Source: Paenirhodobacter ferrireducens (GTDB taxonomy: Bacteria > Pseudomonadota > Alphaproteobacteria > Rhodobacterales > Rhodobacteraceae). Taken from it: a DNA stretch of 64,000 nt. The position numbers and the translations under genes are program-made. Every line of letters begins with the position of its first letter. The stretch's first letter is position 1. A model generated the notes under the pieces. That model was given only the letters and a program-made list of their open reading frames with translations. It was not told the origin of the DNA and ran no database searches. The stretch is taken from NCBI RefSeq assembly GCF_004022265.1, contig NZ_SAVB01000001.1, forward strand, positions 124,001-188,000, in the 5' to 3' direction. This document shows positions 33,787 through 42,767 of this stretch, one piece after another.

Positions 33787-35378
33787 GCCATCATCTCCTT
33801 CGTCGCCGAGAGCTTCACCTCGGGATAGTCGCGCAGCACCCGGTCGATGTCCCATTGCAGCCGGGTCAGGAACACCACGTCGCCGTCATGGTCGATCGAG
33901 ATGTGCTGCTTGTTGGCGTTGACCAGCTTCTCGACCGCGTCCTTCGGCCCCTGCACCCAGCGGGCCGAGGTGAATTGCGAGGGCTCGAAGCGCACCGGGA
34001 TGCCGTATTCGATCTCGATCCGGCTCGCCAGCACGTCGAACTGCAGCGCGCCGACGACGCCGACGATGAAGCCCGAGCCGATCGAGGGCTTGAACACCTT
34101 CGCAGCGCCTTCCTCGGCGAATTGCATCAGCGCCTTCTCGAGGTGCTTGGCCTTCATCGGGTCGGTCGAGCGCACCGATTGCAGCAGTTCCGGCGCGAAG
34201 GAGGGGATGCCGGTGAAATGCAGCACCTCGCCCTCGGTCAGCGCATCGCCGATGCGCAGCTGGCCGTGGTTCGGGATGCCGATGATGTCGCCCGCCCAGG
34301 CCTCCTCGGCAAGCTCGCGGTCGGCGGCCAGGAACAGCACCGGGCTGCTGACCGCCATCGGTTTCTTCGTGCGCACGTGCAGCAGTTTCATGCCGCGTTC
34401 GAAATGGCCCGAGGCGAGGCGGACGAAGGCGACGCGGTCGCGGTGCTTCGGGTCCATGTTCGCCTGCACCTTGAAGACGAAGCCGGTGACCGGCTTTTCC
34501 TCGGGCATCACCATCCGCTCGGCGGCCTTCTGCGGTTCCGGCTCGGGGCCGTATTCGCCGATGCCGTCCATCAGCTCCTTCACGCCGAAGGAGTTGATCG
34601 CCGAGCCGAACCAGATCGGCGTCATCGTGCCTTCGAGGAAACGGGCGCGGTCGAAGGCCGGAAGCAGCTCGCGTGCCATCTCGATCTCCTCGCGCAGCTT
34701 GGCGAGCAGGTCGGCTGGCAGGTGCTCGGCCAGCTTCGGATCGTCGAGCCCCTCGATCTTCAGGCTTTCGGCGACGCGGTTGCGGTCGGCGCGGTCCATC
34801 AGTTCCAGCCGGTCGTGCAGCAGGTCATAGCAGCCGAGGAAATCGCGGCCCTGACCAATGGGCCAGGACGCCGGCGCCACGTCGATCGCCAGGTTCTCCT
34901 GAATCTCGTCGATGATCTCGAAGGTGTCGCGCGCCTCGCGGTCCATCTTGTTGCAGAAGGTCACGATCGGCAGGTCGCGCAGACGGCAGACCTCGAAGAG
35001 CTTGCGGGTCTGGCTTTCCACGCCCTTCGCGCCGTCGATCACCATCACCGCGGTGTCGACCGCAGTCAGCGTGCGATAGGTGTCCTCGGAGAAGTCCGAG
35101 TGGCCGGGGGTGTCGACGAGGTTGAAGCGGAACTGCTTGAAGTCGAAGCTCATCGCCGAGGCCGAGACTGAGATGCCGCGGTCCTGTTCGAGCTTCATGA
35201 AGTCCGAGCGCGTGCGCCGCGCCTCGCCCTTCGCGCGCACCTGGCCGGCCATCTGGATGGCGCCCCCGAACAGCAGGAATTTTTCGGTCAGCGTGGTCTT
35301 GCCGGCGTCCGGGTGCGCGATGATCGCGAAGGTCCGGCGGCGGGCGATTTCGGCGGGGAGAGGAGCGCGGTTTGTCAT
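33783..35378 (-). CDS. prfC: Peptide chain release factor 3
   Basis: 531 residues, translational GTPase that recycles RF1/RF2 from the ribosome. G-domain motifs: AHPDAGKTTLTE (G1), GISV (G2 region), DTPGHSDF (G3), TFCNKMDRE (G4); further RF3 domains continue to the end (VGALQFDVLASRIEIEYGIPVRFE). The start MTNRAPLPAEIARRRTFA was chosen as the conserved N-terminus; the upstream in-frame ATG is inside a Pro-rich non-conserved stretch. The TGA stop overlaps the GTG of the downstream hypothetical gene. Confidence 0.96.
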   Translation of the reverse strand: MTNRAPLPAEIARRRTFAIIAHPDAGKTTLTEKFLLFGGAIQMAGQVRAKGEARRTRSDFMKLEQDRGISVSASAMSFDFKQFRFNLVDTPGHSDFSEDTYRTLTAVDTAVMVIDGAKGVESQTRKLFEVCRLRDLPIVTFCNKMDREARDTFEIIDEIQENLAIDVAPASWPIGQGRDFLGCYDLLHDRLELMDRADRNRVAESLKIEGLDDPKLAEHLPADLLAKLREEIEMARELLPAFDRARFLEGTMTPIWFGSAINSFGVKELMDGIGEYGPEPEPQKAAERMVMPEEKPVTGFVFKVQANMDPKHRDRVAFVRLASGHFERGMKLLHVRTKKPMAVSSPVLFLAADRELAEEAWAGDIIGIPNHGQLRIGDALTEGEVLHFTGIPSFAPELLQSVRSTDPMKAKHLEKALMQFAEEGAAKVFKPSIGSGFIVGVVGALQFDVLASRIEIEYGIPVRFEPSQFTSARWVQGPKDAVEKLVNANKQHISIDHDGDVVFLTRLQWDIDRVLRDYPEVKLSATKEMMA

Positions 35379-35524
35379 GGCGCGCTCATAGCGCGGGCGC
35401 GCACACGGAGCAAGCGGGGCAAGCGTGGGTGGGGCCGGAGCACCGGGCAAAAACGGGCGTTTCGCGGCCCGCCGCGGGGCGGCGGAGCGGCGCCACGTTC
35501 CCGATCGCGTGACATCAAGTTGTT

Positions 35525-35553
35525 TTGACCCTCGCGCGCCCCCACGCTATAGG
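35525..35553 (+). promoter_or_regulatory. Strong putative promoter of the PBP1A gene
   Basis: -35 TTGACC, 17-base spacer, -10 TATAGG, giving a ~35-base leader before the TTG start. Confidence 0.65.
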
Positions 35554-35593
35554 GGCAGCCAATCGGGGGCGGACTGCCCCATGGGGGTGACCG

Positions 35594-38149
35594 TTGATCC
35601 GTTTCATTCTGTCCTTCTTCGGGGGGATCTTCTCGTGGATCGTCACCGCGCTGGTCTTCGCGGCGCTGACGATCGGGGCGATCTTCTGGATGTATTCGCG
35701 CAACCTGCCGAGCTATGAGCAGCTGGCGCAATACACGCCGAAGACGATCTCGCGGATCTATTCGGGCGAGGGGCAGCTGATCGACGAATTCGCCGAGGAA
35801 CGGCGCATCTTCGTGCCGATCAACGACATGCCGGCCATTGTCAAGGATGCCTTCATCTCGGCCGAGGACAAGAACTTCTACACCCACAAGGGCTATGACA
35901 CCCGCGGCATGCTGGCGGCGATGGTGACGGCGGTGCGCTCGGGCGGCAAGGATGTGCGCGGCGCCTCGACGATCACCCAGCAGGTGATGAAGAACTTCCT
36001 GCTCGACGGCTCGCGCTCGATCGAGCGCAAGATCAAGGAGCTGATTCTCGCCTCGCGCGTGGAACAGGCGCTGTCGAAGGACCGGATCCTCGAGCTTTAC
36101 CTGAACGAGATCTACCTCGGGCAGAACTCCTATGGCGTCGCGGCCGCGGCGCAGACCTATTTCAACAAGCCGCTGAGCGCGCTGACCGTCGGCGAGGCGT
36201 CCTATCTGGCCGCGCTGCCGAAGAAGCCGGCCGAGCTGCATCCGGTACGCAACTACGAGGATGCGCGGCTGCGCCGCAACTACGTGCTGCGCCGCCTCTA
36301 TGAGGATGGCCACATCGATCAGGCGACGATGGAGGCCGAGCAGGCGAAGCCGCTGAAGACGGTGCAGAACGGCGATTACCCGCCGTTCCGCGATGCGCTG
36401 CCGCCGCGCGACTATTTCACCGACGAGATTCGCCGGCAGCTGTCGAAGACCTTCGGTCAGGAGGAATTCTTCGGCGGCGGCCTGACGATCCGCGCCACCA
36501 TCGACCCCGACATGCAGCGCCAGGCGGCGAAGGCGCTGCAGCATGCGCTGGAGAAATACGACCGCAGCCTCGGCATCTGGCGCGGCACCGGCGCGACGAT
36601 CGCGGCCGACCAGCTCGGCGACGAGCGCAGCTGGCGCGCGGCGCTGGCCGCGGTGCCGACCGACAAGGCGCCGCGCGACATCGAGGGCTGGCATGCCGCG
36701 GTGGTGCTTGAGACCACCGACAAGGGGGCGCGGATCGGCATCGAGGGGATCGAGGAAGACGGCGACGGCCACTGGATCCCGAACGAGGATGCGACCTGGG
36801 CGCGCAAGCTGAAGCGGGACGGCAAGCTTACCGCCCGGGCGAAGCGGGCGGCCGATCTGGTCGAGACCGGCGATGTCGTTCTGGTGCGCGCGCTCGACGA
36901 CGACGCCGGCAGCTTCAAGCGCTGGTCGCTGCGCCAGGTGCCGCGCGTCGAGGGCTCGTTCATGGCGATGGACGTGAACACCGGCCGCGTCATCGCGATG
37001 CAGGGCGGTTTCTCCTATCAGTCCTCGGTGTTCAACCGCGCGACCCAGGCACAGCGCCAGCCCGGTTCGAACTTCAAGCCCTTCGTCTATGCCGCCGCCC
37101 TCGACTGGGGCTTCTCGCCCGAGACTATCGTGGTCGACGCGCCGATCGAGGTGAACACGCCGCAGGGCCTGTGGCGGCCGAAGAACGCCTCGAACAAGTA
37201 TTACGGCCCGACGCCGATGCGCACCGGGCTCGAGCAGTCGCGCAACCTGATGACGGTCCGCATCGCGCAGACCATCGGCATGGACACGGTGGCGCAATAT
37301 GCCGAGAAATTCGGCGTCTACAATCCGATGAGCCATTTCCTCGCGAACGCCCTCGGCGCGCAGGAAACGACGATGTATCAGCTGATCTCGGCCTATGCGA
37401 TGTTCGCCAATGGCGGCGAGCGGGTCGAGCCGACGCTCGTCGACCGCGTGCAGGACCGCTGGGGGCGGACGATCTATCGCCACGACCAGCGCAGCTGCGA
37501 GGATTGCAAGACGCGCAACATCGCGATGGGGCTTGGCCCGCGGATCGTGTCGAGCCGCGAGCGGGTGATCGACCCGGTCACCGCCTATCAGATGATCTCG
37601 ATGATGCAGGGCGTGGTGCAGCGCGGCTCGGGGCACGGGGTGAACCTGCCGGTGCCGGTGGCGGGCAAGACCGGCACCACCAATGACGCCAAGGACGTGT
37701 GGTTCACCGGCTTCACCTCGAACATCGTGGCTTCGTGCTACATGGGCTATGACCAGCCGCGCACGCTCGGCCCCGGCGCCTATGGCGGCACGCTTTGCGT
37801 GCCGGTGTTCAACGAGTTCATGCAGGCGGCGGTCAAGGTCTATGGCGGCAGCGCCTTCAAGGTGCCCCCGGGCGGCTACTGGGCGAAGTTCAACCGCTTC
37901 ACCGGCGAGCGTCTGGCCGACGATGCAACGGGCGATTTCGTGCAGGCCGAATACCTGCGCGAGGGCCAGGGCATGAGCGGCATCGGTGCGATCGTCGACG
38001 GCGGCTTTGCCATGGGGCAGAACCTGCCGCTCTTCGCCCAGGGGGAGACCGACGAGGGCGACCGCTCGGTCACCACCTCGACCGGCCAGACCAGGGTGAT
38101 CCCGAAGAAGGCCGATTTCGGCACCGTGAGCTCGGGCGGTCTGTACTGA
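35594..38149 (+). CDS. mrcA: Penicillin-binding protein 1A (bifunctional transglycosylase/transpeptidase)
   Basis: 851 residues. Builds and cross-links peptidoglycan at the inner-membrane surface. TM helix at residues ~2-35 (FILSFFGGIFSWIVTALVFA), GT51 domain from ~60 with SAEDKNFYTHKGYD (catalytic Glu) and RGASTITQQVMKNFLL, an OB-like insert (~310-440), then the transpeptidase with SNFK (Ser492/Lys495), SRN (EQSRNLMT) and KTGTT. The start is TTG at 35594, after GGGGGTGACCG; the nearby ATG and GTG codons are in other frames. It has its own promoter. Homologous to family members of ~850 residues. Confidence 0.95.
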   Translation: MIRFILSFFGGIFSWIVTALVFAALTIGAIFWMYSRNLPSYEQLAQYTPKTISRIYSGEGQLIDEFAEERRIFVPINDMPAIVKDAFISAEDKNFYTHKGYDTRGMLAAMVTAVRSGGKDVRGASTITQQVMKNFLLDGSRSIERKIKELILASRVEQALSKDRILELYLNEIYLGQNSYGVAAAAQTYFNKPLSALTVGEASYLAALPKKPAELHPVRNYEDARLRRNYVLRRLYEDGHIDQATMEAEQAKPLKTVQNGDYPPFRDALPPRDYFTDEIRRQLSKTFGQEEFFGGGLTIRATIDPDMQRQAAKALQHALEKYDRSLGIWRGTGATIAADQLGDERSWRAALAAVPTDKAPRDIEGWHAAVVLETTDKGARIGIEGIEEDGDGHWIPNEDATWARKLKRDGKLTARAKRAADLVETGDVVLVRALDDDAGSFKRWSLRQVPRVEGSFMAMDVNTGRVIAMQGGFSYQSSVFNRATQAQRQPGSNFKPFVYAAALDWGFSPETIVVDAPIEVNTPQGLWRPKNASNKYYGPTPMRTGLEQSRNLMTVRIAQTIGMDTVAQYAEKFGVYNPMSHFLANALGAQETTMYQLISAYAMFANGGERVEPTLVDRVQDRWGRTIYRHDQRSCEDCKTRNIAMGLGPRIVSSRERVIDPVTAYQMISMMQGVVQRGSGHGVNLPVPVAGKTGTTNDAKDVWFTGFTSNIVASCYMGYDQPRTLGPGAYGGTLCVPVFNEFMQAAVKVYGGSAFKVPPGGYWAKFNRFTGERLADDATGDFVQAEYLREGQGMSGIGAIVDGGFAMGQNLPLFAQGETDEGDRSVTTSTGQTRVIPKKADFGTVSSGGLY

Positions 38150-38245
38150 GACCCCTGCACAAGCAGGCATTTCGGCGCCCGGGTGCTTGCCCGGGCGTCG
38201 CCTTGCCTGTATCACCGCGACGACAAGACAGGAAGGACAGGACCG

Positions 38246-39370
38246 ATGCGCGCCGAGACGCAGAACATCGTGGACGCAATCCGCAAATCGCTGAAACTTC
38301 TGGGCCAGCGGATGGACCTCGAGACCGCGCCGCACCGGCTCGAGGAATTCAACGCGATGATCGAGGATGGCGACCTGTGGTCCGACCCGGCGCGCGCGCA
38401 GAAGCTGATGCGTGAGCGTCAGGTGCTGATGGACCAGATGGAAACCTACAAGCGCATCGAGCGCGAGCTGACCGACAACGTCGAGCTGATCGAGCTGGGC
38501 GAGATGGAGGACGATCCTGATATCGTCACCGAGGCCGAGAAATCGCTGCGCGAGCTGAAGGCCTTCGCCGATGCCAAGGAGCTCGAGGCGCTGCTCGACG
38601 GCGAGGCGGACGGTAACGACACCTTCCTCGAAATCAACGCGGGTGCGGGCGGCACGGAAAGCTGTGACTGGGCCTCGATGCTGGCGCGCATGTACACCCG
38701 CTGGGCCGAGAAGAAGGGCTATACGGTCGAGCTGATCTCGGAAACCGCGGGTGACGAGGCGGGGATCCGCTCGGTCGCCTACAAGATCTCGGGCAAGAAC
38801 GCCTATGGCTGGCTGAAGTCGGAATCGGGCGTGCACCGTCTGGTGCGGATCTCGCCCTATGACTCGGCGGCGCGCCGGCACACCTCGTTCAGCTCGGTCT
38901 GGGTCTATCCGGTGGTCGATGACAACATCGACATCGTGGTGAACCCGAACGACATCCGCATCGACACCTACCGCTCGACCGGCGCCGGCGGGCAGCACGT
39001 GAACACCACCGACTCGGCGGTGCGCATCACCCACCTTCCGACCGGTATCGTCACCACCTCGTCGATGAAGTCGCAGCACCAGAACCGCGAGGCGGCGATG
39101 AACGCGCTGAAGGCGCGGCTCTATCAGATGGAGCTCGACAAGCGCAACGCCGCGATCAACGCCCAGCACGAGGCGAAGGGCGATGCCGGCTGGGGCAACC
39201 AGATCCGCTCCTATGTGCTGCAGCCCTACCAGATGGTGAAGGACCTGCGCACCGGCTACGAGACGTCGGACACGCAAGGGGTTCTCGACGGCGACCTCGA
39301 CGGGTTCATGGCCGCGACACTGGCGCTTGGCGTCGAGGGCAAGTCCCGCGCCGACGCACAGGCGGACTGA
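38246..39370 (+). CDS. prfB: Peptide chain release factor 2 (no programmed frameshift)
   Basis: 374 residues, reads UAA/UGA. The GGQ catalytic motif is present (STGAGGQHVNTTDS); the UGA-recognition motif is SPY (VRISPYDSAARRHTSF) where E. coli has SPF, a substitution I also know from alphaproteobacteria. The frame is open from the ATG without the in-frame UGA and CUUUGA slippery site that autoregulate most bacterial prfB genes. Start 38246 follows GGAAGGACAGGACCG. It lies 96 bases after PBP1A, and the next gene begins four bases after its stop. Confidence 0.96.
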   Translation: MRAETQNIVDAIRKSLKLLGQRMDLETAPHRLEEFNAMIEDGDLWSDPARAQKLMRERQVLMDQMETYKRIERELTDNVELIELGEMEDDPDIVTEAEKSLRELKAFADAKELEALLDGEADGNDTFLEINAGAGGTESCDWASMLARMYTRWAEKKGYTVELISETAGDEAGIRSVAYKISGKNAYGWLKSESGVHRLVRISPYDSAARRHTSFSSVWVYPVVDDNIDIVVNPNDIRIDTYRSTGAGGQHVNTTDSAVRITHLPTGIVTTSSMKSQHQNREAAMNALKARLYQMELDKRNAAINAQHEAKGDAGWGNQIRSYVLQPYQMVKDLRTGYETSDTQGVLDGDLDGFMAATLALGVEGKSRADAQAD

Positions 39371-39374
39371 GGCG

Positions 39375-39938
39375 ATGGCGGCGCGGGTCTATATCACCGG
39401 CGCCGCAGGGTCTGGGACCTCGTCCCTCGGGCGGGTCCTGGCCGACCGCCTCGGCGTGCCGCATCTCGACACCGATGCCTTCTTCTGGGCGCCGACCGAC
39501 CCGCCCTATACCGTCCGGCGCCCGGTCGAGGAGCGCGTCGCGCTGATCGCCGCGGCGCAGCTGGGCGAGGGGGCGGACGGGGGCTGGGTGCTGTCGGGCG
39601 CGGCGGACGGCTGGGGCGAGCTGGTGATCGATGGCGCCGACCTGATCGTCTTCCTCGTCACGCCGACGCCGCTGCGCCTCGCCCGCATCCGCCGGCGCGA
39701 GGCCGAGAAATTCGGCGCCCGGGTGAAGCCCGGCGGCGACATGCACCACAACCACACCGAATTCCTGAAATGGGCCGCCTCCTATGACGAGCCCTATTTC
39801 TCTGGCCGCTCGCTGACCCGGCACCGTGACTGGCTGGCGGGCCGGTCCGAGCCGGTGCTGGAGCTTTCGGGGGCGAAGCCGGTGTCCGAGCTTGTGGCGG
39901 CATGCTGGCAGCGCCTGCGGGCGCTGAACCTCGCCTGA
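39375..39938 (+). CDS. Small P-loop NTPase with lysine-less Walker A (adenylate-kinase-like)
   Basis: 187 residues. Adenylate-kinase/shikimate-kinase-like topology: the phosphate loop reads TGAAGSGTSSLG near residues 8-17, where the usual invariant Lys is Thr, followed by HLDTDAFFW and a lid-like segment with Arg-rich RLARIRRREAEKFG. I recall this GSGT form as typical of a small conserved family, so it is probably not a mutation, but ATP binding or hydrolysis may be altered. Function unknown; ATG four bases after the prfB stop suggests co-transcription. Confidence 0.7.
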   Translation: MAARVYITGAAGSGTSSLGRVLADRLGVPHLDTDAFFWAPTDPPYTVRRPVEERVALIAAAQLGEGADGGWVLSGAADGWGELVIDGADLIVFLVTPTPLRLARIRRREAEKFGARVKPGGDMHHNHTEFLKWAASYDEPYFSGRSLTRHRDWLAGRSEPVLELSGAKPVSELVAACWQRLRALNLA

Positions 39939-39941
39939 GGC

Positions 39942-41099
39942 TCAGCCCGCCATCATCACCAGGGGCTTGCCGGTCTTCGCGTGCCGCGCGCTCAGCTTGC
40001 GCCCGGTGCGCCCGTCGGTGAGCGTCCGCGCGGCCGGGGCCACGGGCCGGCCCGTGCGCAGCTCGGGGAAGATTGCCAGCACCTCGGCGCGCGCCGCGCG
40101 CGTCAGGCTGCGCAGCGCCTGCGTACCAGTGTAAAGCGACTCTGCCTCGGCCCCATTCGCAAAGACCACCTCATGCCGGTCGAAAAGCAGGTGCAGATAC
40201 TGCACCGGCTCGGCCGTCTCGATCACTGCGATGCCGGGTACGCCGACAAGGTGTTTTGCGGCGACCAGCACCTCGCGCGCGCCGCTGACCCGCTCGGCAA
40301 TGCGCGAGCGCATCAGCACGCGGTGCTGTGGCGAGACGAGCAGGTCGCGGGCCGGCACGCCGGGGCCGAGCGCGCCGGCCGCGATCCGCACCGGGCGCAG
40401 CTGTGGCGCGACGGCAAGCGCGGCGGCGTCAAGCACGCGCGCGCCGATCCAGCGCAGCGGCTGCAGCCCGTGGTCGAGGGTGCGCACCAGATCGCCCGCC
40501 TGCAGCGTCTCGATCGGGCGCGGGCCGGTGGCGGTCTCGATCAGCGTGCCGGCACAGAAGCAGGTCGCACTGATCGCGTGATAGGCGTCGTAGAAGTCGA
40601 GATGGCCGTCATTGTCGCCAAGCGTCGGATCGCCGTTCTCCTCACTGGCGAGGTAGGTCAGGTCTGTCGGCTGCGACGGCAGGCCGCCATTGATGTCGAG
40701 CAGCAGATAGCCCTTGTTGCCCTCGAAGACGATGTAATCATCGCCGTCGCCAAGCCCGCCGACCAGATCGTGTTTCGGCGTCAGGGAACTGTAGCCGTTC
40801 ACCGGGGCCCAGCCGGCGCCCCCCACCGTCGGGTCGCCGTCATTGTCGCCCGAGGGGGTGTAGGCCTGCAGCTGCCAGAACTGGCCATTGCCGAATTCGG
40901 TCGCCGTGGTGTTCCTGTTGCCAGTCCAGACCAGCCGGTAGAGCGTATCCGAACCGCCAAGCGCCTGCGCCTTCGGCACCACCATGCCGAAATTGGCATC
41001 TCCCGGATTGCCCTGGTTCGTCGGCTGGCCGGAAACCGAAGCCAGCATATCACCGGTCAGATAGATCGGGTCCGTATACGTCATGTCCGTCATAATCAT
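39942..41099 (-). CDS. Hint-domain protein with N-terminal extracellular-type domain
   Basis: 385 residues. N-terminal ~180 residues are rich in Gly, Asp, Asn and Thr (GGLGDGDDYIVFEG; DPTLGDNDGHLDF), with no signal peptide, as in type I-secreted proteins. The Hint module starts at TCFCAGTLIETATGPRPIETLQAGDLV (residues ~184-209; Cys nucleophile in CFCAGT) and runs to ~340 (YLHLLFDRHEVVFANG). Hint folds catalyse autoproteolysis, but the C-terminal Asn of a splicing intein is not seen, so cleavage rather than splicing is possible. Common, poorly studied family in Rhodobacterales. In-frame ATG 41093 is an alternative start. Confidence 0.8.
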   Translation of the reverse strand: MIMTDMTYTDPIYLTGDMLASVSGQPTNQGNPGDANFGMVVPKAQALGGSDTLYRLVWTGNRNTTATEFGNGQFWQLQAYTPSGDNDGDPTVGGAGWAPVNGYSSLTPKHDLVGGLGDGDDYIVFEGNKGYLLLDINGGLPSQPTDLTYLASEENGDPTLGDNDGHLDFYDAYHAISATCFCAGTLIETATGPRPIETLQAGDLVRTLDHGLQPLRWIGARVLDAAALAVAPQLRPVRIAAGALGPGVPARDLLVSPQHRVLMRSRIAERVSGAREVLVAAKHLVGVPGIAVIETAEPVQYLHLLFDRHEVVFANGAEAESLYTGTQALRSLTRAARAEVLAIFPELRTGRPVAPAARTLTDGRTGRKLSARHAKTGKPLVMMAG

Positions 41100-41417
41100 T
41101 ACCTGTCCGGGCCTGTGCGGCGCCGGTCACTGCGGATCTGGCCCCTTTGCCGGGGCTCTGCCGCGCACTCGTTTTCGCAAGTCGGCCCGCGCGCCGGATC
41201 CGGCGTGGGGTATTTTGCGTGGCCGTTCTACGCGCCGGAGGGGGGCGCACAAGGGGGAAAGCCGGGGGGCATAGCGGCCATGCATTGGCGCCGCAATGCC
41301 GCATCCATCCGCGCCGCGCTGCCGCGAGGGATTTCCTTGCCGGAAACGCCCGCCGGCCGCATCCTGAAGGCGAGGGCCCGGGGAGGGGCCCGTCCGCTGG
41401 CATTCAGGGAGGGTTGC
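41100..41417. other. 318-base divergent intergenic region without a recognised gene
   Basis: It separates the Hint-domain and DUF2189 genes and must hold both promoters, but no convincing -35/-10 pair is seen. A GC-rich stretch contains GGGGTATTTTGCGTGG and CGCGCCGGAGGGG (41216-41243), which loosely resemble the GGAGTATTT and CCGCCGGAGG parts of the repeat family. Nothing else is evident. Confidence 0.5.
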
Positions 41418-42191
41418 ATGGTGGAAGTGATGGACGGACCGTCGGAACTGCCCGAGGTGAAGGAAATGCCGCTGTCGGCGATCCCCGAGGCGCTGCGGGC
41501 GGGCTGGCGCGATTTCCGCCGCGCGCCGGCCTTCGGGCTGTTCTTCTCGGCGGTCTATGTGCTCGGCGGCGTCGTGCTGTGGCAGGTCTTTGCGGCGCGC
41601 GGCGAGGAATGGTGGCTCGTGCCCTTCATTCTCGGCTTTCCGCTGCTCGCCCCTTTCGCGGCGATCGGGCTTTACGAGGTCAGTCGCCGGCTCGAGGCGG
41701 GCGAGCCGCTCTATTGGCCGGCGGTGCTGGGCGTCGTCTTCGCGCAGAAGGACCGGCAGTTGCCGTCGATGGCGATGGTGATCCTGCTGATGTTCATGTT
41801 CTGGGTCTTCGTCGCGCACACGACCTTCGCCCTCTTCCTGGGGACAAGCGCGCTGACCAATGTCTCCTCCTCGCCCGAGGTGCTGCTGACCGGCAATGGT
41901 CCGGCGATGTTGCTGACCGGGGGCGTGATCGGGGCGATCTTCGCCGCGTTGCTGTTCAGCTTCACCGTCGTCGGCCTGCCGCTGCTGCTCGAGCGCGAGG
42001 TGGATTTCATCACTGCGATCATCGCCTCGGTGCAGGCGGTGCTGACCAATCCCGGCGCGATGGCGGCCTGGGCGGCGGTCATCGCAGGGCTGCTGTTCCT
42101 CGGCATGGTGCCGCTGTTCCTTGGCCTGTTCGTCGCGCTGCCGGTGCTTGGCCACGCGAGCTGGCACATGTACCGCGCCCTGACCGCGTAA
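41418..42191 (+). CDS. DUF2189 integral membrane protein
   Basis: 257 residues with six predicted TM helices. MPLSAIPEALRAGWRDFRRAPAF is the conserved pre-TM segment of DUF2189, and the block FPLLAPFAAIGLYEVSRRLEAGE the typical loop. Inner membrane; function unknown, though some relatives sit with cytochrome-oxidase genes. The ATG at 41418 follows GGGAGGG; the long open frame upstream is antisense to the Hint gene and not coding. Confidence 0.85.
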   Translation: MVEVMDGPSELPEVKEMPLSAIPEALRAGWRDFRRAPAFGLFFSAVYVLGGVVLWQVFAARGEEWWLVPFILGFPLLAPFAAIGLYEVSRRLEAGEPLYWPAVLGVVFAQKDRQLPSMAMVILLMFMFWVFVAHTTFALFLGTSALTNVSSSPEVLLTGNGPAMLLTGGVIGAIFAALLFSFTVVGLPLLLEREVDFITAIIASVQAVLTNPGAMAAWAAVIAGLLFLGMVPLFLGLFVALPVLGHASWHMYRALTA

Positions 42192-42220
42192 GGCACGACG
42201 CGGGGCCGCCGGCAGGAATG

Positions 42221-42245
42221 AAAAAGGGCGGCCCGAAGGCCGCCC
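42221..42245 (-). terminator. Intrinsic terminator of the M23-bactofilin operon
   Basis: Read on the minus strand: GGGCGGCC-TTCG-GGCCGCCC then TTTTT, a perfect 8-bp stem with a UUCG tetraloop, 25 bases after the bactofilin stop. The plus strand has no T run, so it serves the minus-strand genes. Confidence 0.85.
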
Positions 42246-42269
42246 GAGATCTTTGCCTGCGTCGTGGCC

Positions 42270-42767
42270 TCAGGCCTTCGGCGCAGCGGGGTCCGGCGGC
42301 GCGAGCTTCGGCGCCTGCGCGCCCTGCAGCGGATCTTCCTGACGCTGCACCGAGCCCTCGAAATGCGCCCCGCTTTCGATCGCGATGGTCTTGTGGATGA
42401 TGTCGCCCTCGACCCGGGCGGTCGAGGTCAGGCGCACCTTGAGACCGCGCACGCGGCCGACGACGCGGCCGTTGACCACGATGTCGTCGGCGACGATCTC
42501 GCCGCGGATGGTGGCGGTTTCGCCCACGGTCAGCAGATGGGCGCGGATGTCGCCCTCGACCACGCCCTCGACCTGGACGTCGCCGGTGGTCTTGATGTTA
42601 CCGACAATGGTCAGATCCGAGGACAGCACCGAGGCCGGCGGTTTCGCCCGCGGCGTGCCCGGCGCAAGGTCACCCGCCGGGCGGGGCGCCGGGGTCTCGG
42701 CCTTCGGCTTGTCGGCTTCCGGAGTGGCCTTCGGGCCCGGATCATGGATTTTGCTCTTAGAAAACAT
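42270..42767 (-). CDS. Bactofilin (polymer-forming cytoskeletal protein)
   Basis: 165 residues. A Pro/Lys-rich N-terminal tail (~residues 1-45) leads to the bactofilin beta-helix core (VLSSDLTIVGNIKTTGDVQVEGVVEGDI to TARVEGDIIHKTIAIESG), with the repeating hydrophobic/Gly pattern of the DUF583 domain, then a disordered tail. Bactofilins self-assemble into filaments at the membrane and recruit envelope enzymes. Its start overlaps the upstream M23 peptidase gene by 11 bases in another frame, a known bactofilin-peptidase gene pairing, suggesting the two proteins act together on the cell wall. Confidence 0.92.
   Translation of the reverse strand: MFSKSKIHDPGPKATPEADKPKAETPAPRPAGDLAPGTPRAKPPASVLSSDLTIVGNIKTTGDVQVEGVVEGDIRAHLLTVGETATIRGEIVADDIVVNGRVVGRVRGLKVRLTSTARVEGDIIHKTIAIESGAHFEGSVQRQEDPLQGAQAPKLAPPDPAAPKA

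Noticed and set aside
39981-41400. Possible long N-terminal extension of the DUF2189 gene
   Set aside because: It is antisense to the Hint-domain gene and has no conserved sequence; the ATG at 41418 has a strong ribosome site.
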